Origin: Bradyrhizobium sp. 199
GTDB lineage: Bacteria; Pseudomonadota; Alphaproteobacteria; Rhizobiales; Xanthobacteraceae
Direction of reading: 5' to 3'
DNA: 64,000 bases
Assembly: GCF_023073355.1 (NCBI RefSeq)
Contig: NZ_JADPJI010000005.1
Location: 1,488,001 to 1,552,000, forward strand
The translations under genes and the position numbers were made by a program. The notes beneath the pieces are model-generated. The model searched no databases, was not told where the DNA came from, and saw only the letters and a program-made list of their open reading frames with translations. Below are positions 9,399-16,911 of this stretch, piece by piece; position 1 is the stretch's first letter; each line of letters starts with the position of its first letter.

Positions 9399-10376
9399 AT
9401 GATGTCTCGTTTATACCGCGCATCCTTGATCGCCGGCCTCGTGATGGCAGCGACACCCGCTTTGGCCCAGACCAAATGGAATCTGCCGGCAGCCTATCCA
9501 GCGGATAATCCGCATTCCGAAAACCTGGCCGCCTTCGCCAAGGACGTCGAAGCTGCCACGTCCGGAAAGCTCGTGATCACGGTCCATCCGGGGGCCTCGC
9601 TGTTCAAGGCGCCGGACATCAAGCGCGCGGTGATGACCGGGCAGGCGCAGATGGGCGAGGTGCTGCTGTCGATCCACGAGAATGAGGATCCGCTGTTCGG
9701 CATCGACGTCGTGCCGTTCCTCGCGACCAGCTTCCCGGACGCGATGAAGCTCTATCAGGCCTCCAAGCCCGCGATCGCCAAGAAGCTCGATGCGCAGGGT
9801 CTCAAGCTGCTGTTCGTCGTGCCGTGGGCCCCGCAGGGCGTCTATGTCAACAAGCCGCTTGCCACGATCGAGGACATGAAGGGCTTGAAATGGCGAGCCT
9901 ATAATGTCGGAACCGCGCGCATCGGCGAGTTGGTCGGCGCGCAGTCGGTCACGATCCAGGCGGCGGAGCTGCCGCAGGCACTGGCGACTGGCGTCGTGAA
10001 TTCGTTCATGTCGTCCGGCGGCACCGGCTACGACGCCAAGGCGTGGGAGTCGTTGAAGTACTTCTACGACGTGCAGGCCTGGATTCCCAAGGACTACACT
10101 TTCGTCAACAAGGCCGCGTTCGACGCGCTCGACAAGCCGAGCCAGGAGGCCATCCTCAAGGCGGCGGCAACGGCGGAAACCCGCGGCTGGAAGGCCTGGC
10201 AGGACAAGAGCACCTGGTACATCGACCAGCTCAAGGCGAAAGGCATGACCATCGAGCCGCCAAGCCCGGCGCTCAAGGCAGGTTTCCAGAAGATCGGCGA
10301 GCAGCTCACCTCCGACTGGCTCAAGAAGGCAGGGCCCGACGGCCAGGCGGTGGTCGACGCCTACAAGAAGATGTAA
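9399..10376 (+). CDS. TRAP transporter substrate-binding protein (DctP)
   Basis: A periplasmic solute-binding protein that delivers substrate to the permease encoded just upstream. The frame is open far upstream, but the start is clearly at 9399 or the adjacent ATG at 9402. A GAGGAG Shine-Dalgarno sits 8 bases before, and a Sec signal peptide (MMSRLYRASLIAGLVMAATPALAQ, cleavage after ALAQ or ALA) begins there. The mature part starts TKWNLPAAYPADNPHS and contains the DctP pattern of aromatic, Arg and Asn contacts (GLKWRAYNVGTARIGELVGA). The 325-aa length is typical. The ligand cannot be predicted; DctP ligands are usually carboxylates. Confidence 0.92.
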   Translation: MMSRLYRASLIAGLVMAATPALAQTKWNLPAAYPADNPHSENLAAFAKDVEAATSGKLVITVHPGASLFKAPDIKRAVMTGQAQMGEVLLSIHENEDPLFGIDVVPFLATSFPDAMKLYQASKPAIAKKLDAQGLKLLFVVPWAPQGVYVNKPLATIEDMKGLKWRAYNVGTARIGELVGAQSVTIQAAELPQALATGVVNSFMSSGGTGYDAKAWESLKYFYDVQAWIPKDYTFVNKAAFDALDKPSQEAILKAAATAETRGWKAWQDKSTWYIDQLKAKGMTIEPPSPALKAGFQKIGEQLTSDWLKKAGPDGQAVVDAYKKM

Positions 10377-10392
10377 ATCCGGCGAGGCCTTC

Positions 10393-10415
10393 CACCTGCC
10401 GCCTTGCGGCGGGTG
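10393..10415. terminator. Hairpin between convergent TRAP operon and acyl-CoA synthetase gene
   Basis: Ten-base arms CACCTGCCGC (10393-10402) and GCGGCGGGTG (10406-10415), with one G-U pair, are separated by three bases. A weak T-containing run (TCTTTTC, from 10424) follows on the plus strand. It lies just after the dctP stop and before the stop of the convergent gene, so it may act as a terminator for one or both strands. Confidence 0.45.
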
Positions 10416-10466
10416 GGCGGAAGTCTTTTCCTCGAGCTCGAGGCAGCCTCCGCACGCGCCGCTGGT

Positions 10467-12116
10467 CTAGGCTGTAATCGCCTTCGCAGAATCCACTTTG
10501 TTGCGCAGCAGGAATTTTTGAATCTTGCCCGTGGACGTCTTCGGGATAGGCCCGAACACGACGGCCTTCGGCGTCTTGAAGCCCGACATGTGGCTGCGGC
10601 AGAACGCGATGATGTCGGCTTCGCTCGCGCTTGCGCCGTCCTTCAGTTCGACGAAGGCGCAGGGCACTTCGCCCCACTTCGGATCGGGCTTTGCGACCAC
10701 GGCGGCGAACAGCACGGCCGGGTGCTTGTAGAGGATGTCCTCGACCTCGACGGAGGAGATGTTCTCGCCGCCGGAAATGATGATGTCCTTGGAGCGGTCC
10801 TTGATGATGACGTAGCCGTGCTCGTCGAGCACGCCGAGGTCGCCGGTGTGAAACCAACCACCCTCGAAAGCTTCCTTCGTCGCTTTCTCGTTCTTGAGGT
10901 AGCCCTTCATCACGATGTTGCCGCGGAACATGACCTCGCCGATGGTCTCGCCGTCGCGCGGCACCGCTTGCATCGTCTGCGGATCGATGACGGTGACGCT
11001 TTCCTCGAGCGGGTAGGGCACGCCCTGCCGGCGCTTCATCCGCGCGCGTTCGGGAGCGGGGAGTTCGTCCCAGCCGGGCTGCTCGGCACAGACGGAAGCG
11101 GGGCCGTAGACCTCGGTCAGGCCGTAGACATGCGTCAGCTTGATACCGATGCTTTCGGCCCCTTCGAGCACCGCGACCGGCGGTGCAGCCCCTGCGATCA
11201 AGCCGACGACGCCGCGCGCGGCGGTGCCCTTGGGCGCATCGGGCGCGTTGATCAGCGTGTTGTAGACAATCGGCGCGCCGCACATGTGGGTGACGCCGTG
11301 CTGCTTGATCAGCTCGAAGATTTTGGTCGGCTCGACCTTGCGCAGGCAGACATTAATGCCGGCTGACGCCGCAATGGTCCAGGGAAAGCACCAGCCGTTG
11401 CAGTGGAACATCGGCAGCGTCCAGAGATAGACCGGATGCTGGCCGAGATTGCCGGCAAGGATGTTGCTGACGGCGTTGAGATAGGCGCCGCGATGATGGG
11501 TCACGACCCCCTTGGGATTGCCTGTCGTGCCCGAGGTGTAGCTCAGTGCGATGGCGTCCCACTCGTCATTCGGCGTGATCGCCGCGAAGCCTGGATCGCC
11601 TTGCGCAACAGCTTCCTCATACGCGATCTCGCCGATGCGTTCGCCGCCCTTGAACGAGGCGTCGTCGACGTCGACCACCAGCGGCTTGGGGCCCGTCATC
11701 TGCGCCAGCGCGTCGGTGATCACGCCGGAGAACTCGGGATCGACCAGGATGATCCTGGCACCGCCATGGTCGAGCTGGAACGCGATGGAGGGCGCATCGA
11801 GACGGATGTTCAGCGCATTGAGCACGGCGCGGGTCATGGGCACGGCGAAGTGTGCCTCGTTCATGGCCGGAATGTTCGGCAGCATCGCCGCTACGGTGTC
11901 GCCGGAGCCGATGCCCTTGCTCGCGAGCCAGGACGCAAAACGCCTGCAGCGCTCATAGGTCTGCGCCCAGGTGAAGCTGCGTCCCTCGTAGACGGTGCTG
12001 AGGTGGTCGGGATAAACGGCGGCACTGCGCGCGAGGAAGCTCAGCGGGCTCAACGGCACGTAGTTGGCGGGCGTCCTGTCGAGGCCGATATTGTACTGGT
12101 TCAGCCGCTCACTCAT
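10467..12116 (-). CDS. Acyl-CoA synthetase (AMP-forming, FadD/AlkK-like)
   Basis: It activates a carboxylic acid to its CoA thioester through an acyl-AMP. The P-loop-like AMP-binding motif YTSGTTGNPKGV is present, with the second core motif YGLTEVYG, and GWFHTGDLGVLDEHGYV and the Lys-containing C-terminal PKTSTGKIQK. I choose ATG 12116 over GTG 12122 because an AAGGAGG Shine-Dalgarno is spaced correctly for the ATG and would overlap the GTG. 549 aa. Its start is 21 bases after the stop of the fused TRAP permease, so transporter and ligase are probably one operon. This suggests the imported compound is a carboxylate that is then CoA-activated. Chain-length preference is not readable. Confidence 0.92.
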   Translation of the reverse strand: MSERLNQYNIGLDRTPANYVPLSPLSFLARSAAVYPDHLSTVYEGRSFTWAQTYERCRRFASWLASKGIGSGDTVAAMLPNIPAMNEAHFAVPMTRAVLNALNIRLDAPSIAFQLDHGGARIILVDPEFSGVITDALAQMTGPKPLVVDVDDASFKGGERIGEIAYEEAVAQGDPGFAAITPNDEWDAIALSYTSGTTGNPKGVVTHHRGAYLNAVSNILAGNLGQHPVYLWTLPMFHCNGWCFPWTIAASAGINVCLRKVEPTKIFELIKQHGVTHMCGAPIVYNTLINAPDAPKGTAARGVVGLIAGAAPPVAVLEGAESIGIKLTHVYGLTEVYGPASVCAEQPGWDELPAPERARMKRRQGVPYPLEESVTVIDPQTMQAVPRDGETIGEVMFRGNIVMKGYLKNEKATKEAFEGGWFHTGDLGVLDEHGYVIIKDRSKDIIISGGENISSVEVEDILYKHPAVLFAAVVAKPDPKWGEVPCAFVELKDGASASEADIIAFCRSHMSGFKTPKAVVFGPIPKTSTGKIQKFLLRNKVDSAKAITA

Positions 12117-12137
12117 CGACACCTCCTTAACCGCGCC

Positions 12138-14027
12138 TCAAAGGAATCCGATCGAGATCCAGGGGAAGATCGCGACGATGATCAATCCCGCGAGCAGCGC
12201 CAGCAGATAGCCCCAGATCGGCCTGATGCCTTCAGCCGGGTCGACGCGTCCGATGGCGCAGGCTGCATAATAGCCGACGCCGAAGGGCGGGGCGAATAAT
12301 CCGATACCCATGGCGAGAATGATCACCATGGCGTAGTGCACCTCGTGCACGCCGACAGCCCGTGCGATCGGAAACAGCAGCGGCCCGAACAGCACGATCG
12401 CGGGGATGCCCTCCAGCACGCTGCCGAGGATGGTGAAAGCCAGGATCGAGACGGCGATAAAGGTCGCAGCTCCCCCGGGTAATCCGGTCATGGCTGCAGC
12501 CAGCGAGCGCGAGAAGCCTGATTGCGTCAGGCCCCAGGCCATGCCGGTCGCCGTGCCGATGATCAGGAGGATCGCGCCCGACAGCGCCGCAGTCTCGACC
12601 AGCATCGGAAACAGCCGCTGCCAGTCGAACCGGCGGTAGACGAGGAGGCCGACCAGCGCGCCATAGACGATGCCGATGGTGGAGACCTCGGTTGCGGTCG
12701 CGACACCCTCGACCACGGCGTAACGGATCACGAAGGGCAGTGCGAGCGCGGGCAGGGCGACGATGAAGGTCTTGCCGATCTCACCACCCGTCGCGCGGCG
12801 GACGTGGCTCATGTCCTCATGGCGGTAGCGCCACCACACGAGCATGCAGAGCGTGATCGCGAGCACGACGCCGGGCAGGAGGCCGCCAGTGAACAGCGCC
12901 GCAATCGAAACGCCCGTCACCGAGCCGATCGTGATCAGCACCAGGCTCGGCGGAATGGTCTCGGTCTGGGCACCCGTGGCGGCCAGAAGCGCGACGAGAT
13001 CGCCGGGCTTGGCGCCGCGCTGTTTCATCTCCGGAAACAGCACGGGCGCGACCGCCGCCATGTCGGCGGCCTTGGCGCCGGAAATGCCGGAGACCAGGTA
13101 CATCGCGCCGACCAGCACGTAGTGCAGGCCGCCGCGGACATGGCCGAGCAGGCTGGCCAGGAACGCCACCATGGCCCGCGCCATTCCGGTCATCTCGATC
13201 AGCAGCCCCAGGAACACGAACAGCGGCACCGAGAGCAGGATGAGGTGGCTCATGCCCTCGTCCATCCGCCCGACCAGCACCATGACGGGGGTGCGTGTTG
13301 TGAGCGCGAGATAGCCGAAGATCGCCAGGCCAAAGCCGAACGCAATGGGAACGCCGGCGAAGACGCAGAAGCCCGCGACGCCGACGAAAAAAATGACGAG
13401 GTTGAGATTGCCGAGCGGCCGCAGCAATGGCTCCGCCAGCCAGAACAGGCCGATCAGGACGGCAACAGTGACGACGGCAGCCGCGACCATCCGATGGTCG
13501 GCCGCGCGCAGCAGCCGCAGCAAGGCGAACGCCGCCATCAGGCCGATGCCGGCCGGCAGCGCGGCAGCGCGCCACATATTGGAGATCTGTAGCGCCGGCG
13601 TGGTGATGTAGCTTTCCTCATAGGCATAATCGCCGGACGGCCAGACGATCAGCATCAGGAACGCCAGGGCCGCAGCAGTCGCGACCAGATCGAGATAGGC
13701 GCGCATCGCTGGACCGGCACTCGCGACGACCGCGGTCATGCGCATGTGCTCGGAGCGGCGGAACGCAACCGCCGCGCCCAGCATGGCGAGCCACAGGAAC
13801 AGGATCGAGGCGAGCTCGTCCGACCAGATCAGCGGACGGTGCAGGCCGTAGCGCGCGACCACGCCTGCAAACAGGATCACGATCTCGGCGACGACCAGGA
13901 TCGCCGCCGGGATTTCCACGGCAAGACCGAGCGCGCGCTCGATCGAAGTCAGCAACGAAGGTCGGCGAGGGGACTGAATAGCCACCTCGCCCGCCACTTC
14001 GATCACCTCGACCTCGACATGAGCCAT
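12138..14027 (-). CDS. TRAP transporter fused permease (DctQ-DctM)
   Basis: A 629-residue fusion of both membrane subunits. Residues about 1-170 are a DctQ domain (helices such as PAAILVVAEIVILFAGVVARYG, with the WSDELASILFLWLAMLGAAVAFRRSEHMRM signature). The rest is a DctM domain starting about residue 200, with VSGISGAKAADMAAVAPVLFPEM, TGAQTETIPPSLVLITIGS and FAPPFGVGYYAACAI. Such fusions are known in the TRAP family. It follows its binding protein gene on the same strand by 30 bases and precedes the acyl-CoA synthetase. Confidence 0.92.
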   Translation of the reverse strand: MAHVEVEVIEVAGEVAIQSPRRPSLLTSIERALGLAVEIPAAILVVAEIVILFAGVVARYGLHRPLIWSDELASILFLWLAMLGAAVAFRRSEHMRMTAVVASAGPAMRAYLDLVATAAALAFLMLIVWPSGDYAYEESYITTPALQISNMWRAAALPAGIGLMAAFALLRLLRAADHRMVAAAVVTVAVLIGLFWLAEPLLRPLGNLNLVIFFVGVAGFCVFAGVPIAFGFGLAIFGYLALTTRTPVMVLVGRMDEGMSHLILLSVPLFVFLGLLIEMTGMARAMVAFLASLLGHVRGGLHYVLVGAMYLVSGISGAKAADMAAVAPVLFPEMKQRGAKPGDLVALLAATGAQTETIPPSLVLITIGSVTGVSIAALFTGGLLPGVVLAITLCMLVWWRYRHEDMSHVRRATGGEIGKTFIVALPALALPFVIRYAVVEGVATATEVSTIGIVYGALVGLLVYRRFDWQRLFPMLVETAALSGAILLIIGTATGMAWGLTQSGFSRSLAAAMTGLPGGAATFIAVSILAFTILGSVLEGIPAIVLFGPLLFPIARAVGVHEVHYAMVIILAMGIGLFAPPFGVGYYAACAIGRVDPAEGIRPIWGYLLALLAGLIIVAIFPWISIGFL

Positions 14028-14057
14028 CCTGATAACGACCTCGGCGGGCCCGACGCG

Positions 14058-15077
14058 TTACGACAGCTTGCCCACGGCCTTTTCCAGCAGATCCCAGGCC
14101 TGGTCGCCATATTTGCCCTTCCACTCGGCATAGAAGCCGGCGGACCGCAGCTTGTCGCGGAACGGGGCCACGGTCGGCTGATTGAAGGTCAGGCCCTTGG
14201 TCGCGAGCTCCTGCTGCAGGTTGGCATTGAGCTTGGCGGTATCCTCACGTTCCCTAACGGCAGCGGCGTTGATGTTCTTGGCGACGATGGTGCGCACGTC
14301 CTGCGGCAGCTTTTCCCAGGCTCTGCGGTTGGCAAGGAACCAGAAGCCGTCCCACATGTGGTTGGTCAGCGAGCAGTACTTCTGCACCTCGTAGAGCTTG
14401 GCGGTCGAGATGATCGCCAGCGGGTTCTCCTGGCCTTCGACGATCTTGGTCTGGAGCGCCGAATAGACCTCGCTGAAATTGATCGACGCGGGCGCCGCAT
14501 CGAACGCCTTGAACATCGAGGTCCACAGCGGCGACACCGGCACGCGGATCTTGAAGCCCTTGAGGTCGTCGGGACCGGTGATCGGCTTGCTCGACGAGGT
14601 GGTCTGGCGGAAGCCGTTGTCCCAGATCTTGTCCATGACCTCGAGGCCGGCCTTCTTGATCTCGCCGCGGACGTGGGCGCCGAGATCGCCGTCCATGGCC
14701 TTCCAGACCGTGTCGTAGTCCGGGAATGCGAAGCCGATGCCGTTGATGGACGCTGCCGGCACCAGGGTCGACAGGATCAGGCCGGACAGCGTGAAGAACT
14801 CGACCCCGCCGGAGCGGATCTGGCTCAGCATGTCGGTGTCGGACCCGAGCTGGTTGTTCGGGAAGATCTGGAGGTCGAACTTGCCGTTCGTTTCGCTCTT
14901 GATCGCCGCCGCCATCTCCTTGGCGCGGACGTTCAGCGGATGGGTGTCGGGCAGGTTGTTGGCGTATTTATAGGTGAACTCGGCGCTCTGGGCGCGGGCC
15001 ACATGGGGCGCACCGATTCCGCCCAGGACCGCGGTCGCGGCGGAGGCCTTGAGAAGCGTGCGTCGGGAAAAGCTCAT
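14058..15077 (-). CDS. TRAP transporter substrate-binding protein (DctP), Tat signal
   Basis: A periplasmic binding protein of the second TRAP system. I start at ATG 15077, which has a GAGGAAG Shine-Dalgarno and opens directly into a twin-arginine signal (SRRTLLKASAATAVLGG, ending near VARAQ); the frame is open to 15119. 339 aa. The mature protein has the DctP landmarks GFKIRVPVSPLWTSMF and EVYSALQTKIVEGQENPL. The Tat signal suggests folding before export, which is common for DctP proteins of this subgroup. It is the first gene of the minus-strand set dctP - dctQM - acyl-CoA synthetase. Confidence 0.92.
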   Translation of the reverse strand: MSFSRRTLLKASAATAVLGGIGAPHVARAQSAEFTYKYANNLPDTHPLNVRAKEMAAAIKSETNGKFDLQIFPNNQLGSDTDMLSQIRSGGVEFFTLSGLILSTLVPAASINGIGFAFPDYDTVWKAMDGDLGAHVRGEIKKAGLEVMDKIWDNGFRQTTSSSKPITGPDDLKGFKIRVPVSPLWTSMFKAFDAAPASINFSEVYSALQTKIVEGQENPLAIISTAKLYEVQKYCSLTNHMWDGFWFLANRRAWEKLPQDVRTIVAKNINAAAVREREDTAKLNANLQQELATKGLTFNQPTVAPFRDKLRSAGFYAEWKGKYGDQAWDLLEKAVGKLS

Positions 15078-15520
15078 GGGTCTGCTTCCTCGGAGGTTTG
15101 TTGTTGTTCTGAGACGCAAACCTATACGGACGTCGGGTCAGAAGGTCATCTGCGATCTCGCGAGGCCTCGCTTATTGCAGCCGGACAAGGTCACGGCAAT
15201 ATCGGCTTTCGGAGAGATCGATCCGATTCTAGATCTGAAAAACAGCCCCATCCACAGTAGCCGGCAAGAGCCGAGGTGACGGTCGAGGCGCAGGCCGAAA
15301 TTGGGCCCGGGCGAAGGTGCGATGACAGACATTCCATCTAAATATCTGATCTGATTGTATATAAATATATTCCATAATATACCTTATGCGAATCACGGAT
15401 GTGGGCCTGTGCAGATCAGCCCGGCCAAATCCATGGGTACCGAGAACCCCGCTCCCGGCCCAGAATTGTCGTCGGAGAACGAGTGCAGGCATCCAAGCCG
15501 CACCACATGGGAGGTTCGTC
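15078..15520. promoter_or_regulatory. Divergent intergenic region with an AT-rich core
   Basis: No convincing gene lies in these 443 bases between the divergent TRAP operon and the M24 peptidase. Most is GC-rich, but 15340-15395 is strikingly AT-rich. It contains the inverted hexamers GTATAT (15357-15362) and ATATAC (15377-15382) separated by 14 bases. This is a plausible promoter/operator zone for one or both divergent units; the exact elements are not resolved. Confidence 0.4.
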
Positions 15521-16717
15521 ATGCAAGAGAACGCCGCCCGCGCAGGCCGCTCGCGCGCCATTCCATTCGATGCCGCCAAGCTCGATCGTCTGATGGAAGC
15601 GGCCGGCCTCGACGTGCTGGTCGCGACCTCCAAGCACAATGTGCAGTACCTGCTGGGTGCCGACCGCGCGATCTTTTTCGACTACATGGACGCGCTCGGC
15701 GTCAGTCGCTATCTGCCGGTCCTGGTCTATCCCAAGGGTGCGCCGGAGCATGCGGTCTATGTCGGGCATCGGCTGGAGACCCATCAGCGCGCCGTTGCGC
15801 CGCCATGGGTGGCGCAGGTCCGGACCGAGTCCAACGGCTCGGTCGATGCGATCACGCGGGCCGTAAGCCTGATCCGCGACGCCGGCGTGCCCTTGAAGCG
15901 GGTCGGCGTCGAGATGGCGTTCCTGCCGATGGATGCGGGCCGGGCGCTGGCCGACGCCCTGCCCGGCGCCGAGCTCAAGGATGCCCTCCTGATCCTGGAA
16001 CGGTTGCGGGCGGTGAAGTCCGCGGAGGAGCTTGCGAAACTCAAGACCGCGTCCGAACTGGTCATCGCCTCCATGCTGGAGGTGATCGCCGGACACGGGC
16101 CGGGCACGACCAAGCAGCAATTGTCGGACGCCTTGCGCATCGCCGAAGCCAGCCGTGGCCTGACCTTCGAATATTGCCTGCTTGCCTGCGGCAACAGCCA
16201 CAACCGGGCGCCCTCGGCCCAGCGCTGGGAGCAAGGCGACGTGCTGTCGCTGGATTCAGGCGGCAATTATCACGGCTATATCGGCGACCTCGCGCGCATG
16301 GCCGTGCTGGGAGATCCCGATTCCCAGCTGAAGGATTGTTTGGCCGAGATCGAGGCGGTGCAGCGCGCCGCCTTCGCCGCGGTCCGCCCGGGCGCCATGG
16401 GGGGCGACATCTACGTCGCGGCCGAGCGGCAGCTCGCCCACATCAGCAACCGCGACTCCACCGATTTCCTCGCCCACGGCATGGGTCTCGTCAGCCACGA
16501 GGCCCCTCGCCTGACTGCCAAGGGTCCGGTTCCCTACGACGACGCCGACGCCCGCCTCCCGCTCGAAGCCGGCATGGTGGTGTCGATCGAGACCACGATG
16601 AAGCATCCGAAGCGCGGCTTCATCAAGCTTGAGGACACGGTGGCGGTGACGCCGACGGGCTATGAGATTTTTGGTGAGGGCGGCCGCGGCTGGAATGTTG
16701 GTGGCAGTGCGCTGTAG
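15521..16717 (+). CDS. M24-family metallopeptidase (Xaa-Pro aminopeptidase-like)
   Basis: A 398-residue protein with an N-terminal creatinase-like domain and a C-terminal pita-bread domain. Metal ligands are visible: Asp245 and Asp256 (LSLDSGG...IGDLARM), His319 (HGMGLVSHE, with His326 as the likely second active-site His), Glu357 (SIETTM) and Glu371 (KLEDTVAV). I choose ATG 15521, preceded by GGGAGG; the frame extends to 15386 without a better start. M24 members include prolidases, creatinases and related hydrolases, so the substrate may not be a peptide. It is divergent from the second TRAP operon, which may hint at shared regulation. Confidence 0.85.
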   Translation: MQENAARAGRSRAIPFDAAKLDRLMEAAGLDVLVATSKHNVQYLLGADRAIFFDYMDALGVSRYLPVLVYPKGAPEHAVYVGHRLETHQRAVAPPWVAQVRTESNGSVDAITRAVSLIRDAGVPLKRVGVEMAFLPMDAGRALADALPGAELKDALLILERLRAVKSAEELAKLKTASELVIASMLEVIAGHGPGTTKQQLSDALRIAEASRGLTFEYCLLACGNSHNRAPSAQRWEQGDVLSLDSGGNYHGYIGDLARMAVLGDPDSQLKDCLAEIEAVQRAAFAAVRPGAMGGDIYVAAERQLAHISNRDSTDFLAHGMGLVSHEAPRLTAKGPVPYDDADARLPLEAGMVVSIETTMKHPKRGFIKLEDTVAVTPTGYEIFGEGGRGWNVGGSAL

Positions 16718-16808
16718 GCTGGCACCACTCGCCGCGCTTACAGGAGACATTTCATCCTGGGCCCAAGCCCGGCTGGGTCGTCAACGCCCTGACCTACAAC
16801 GCCGTGAC

Positions 16809-16911
16809 TAAAGCGCGATGCGATCAGGATGAATCACGATCTCGCTTTAGGTTATTGTTTAAGCATGATCTCTTCGGAAAACCGCTGCGCACTTTTCCGG
16901 ATCATGCTTTA
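16809..16911. repeat. RIME-like double-palindrome repeat, copy 1
   Basis: A 103-base intergenic element with two hairpins. The first is formed by TAAAGCG...CGCTTTA (16809-16850). The second is formed by AAGCATGATC near 16861 and GATCATGCTT ending at 16909. Very similar copies lie at 22924-23013 and 48212-48314. The last three bases (TTA on the plus strand) are the TAA stop of opgH. Two large palindromes in about 100 bases resemble the RIME elements described in rhizobia; identity with RIME is an inference. Confidence 0.85.

Noticed and set aside
12522..13592. 356-codon plus-strand frame opposite the fused TRAP permease
   Set aside because: It is Arg/His/Asp-rich antisense text of a membrane protein gene, without a start context or domain.
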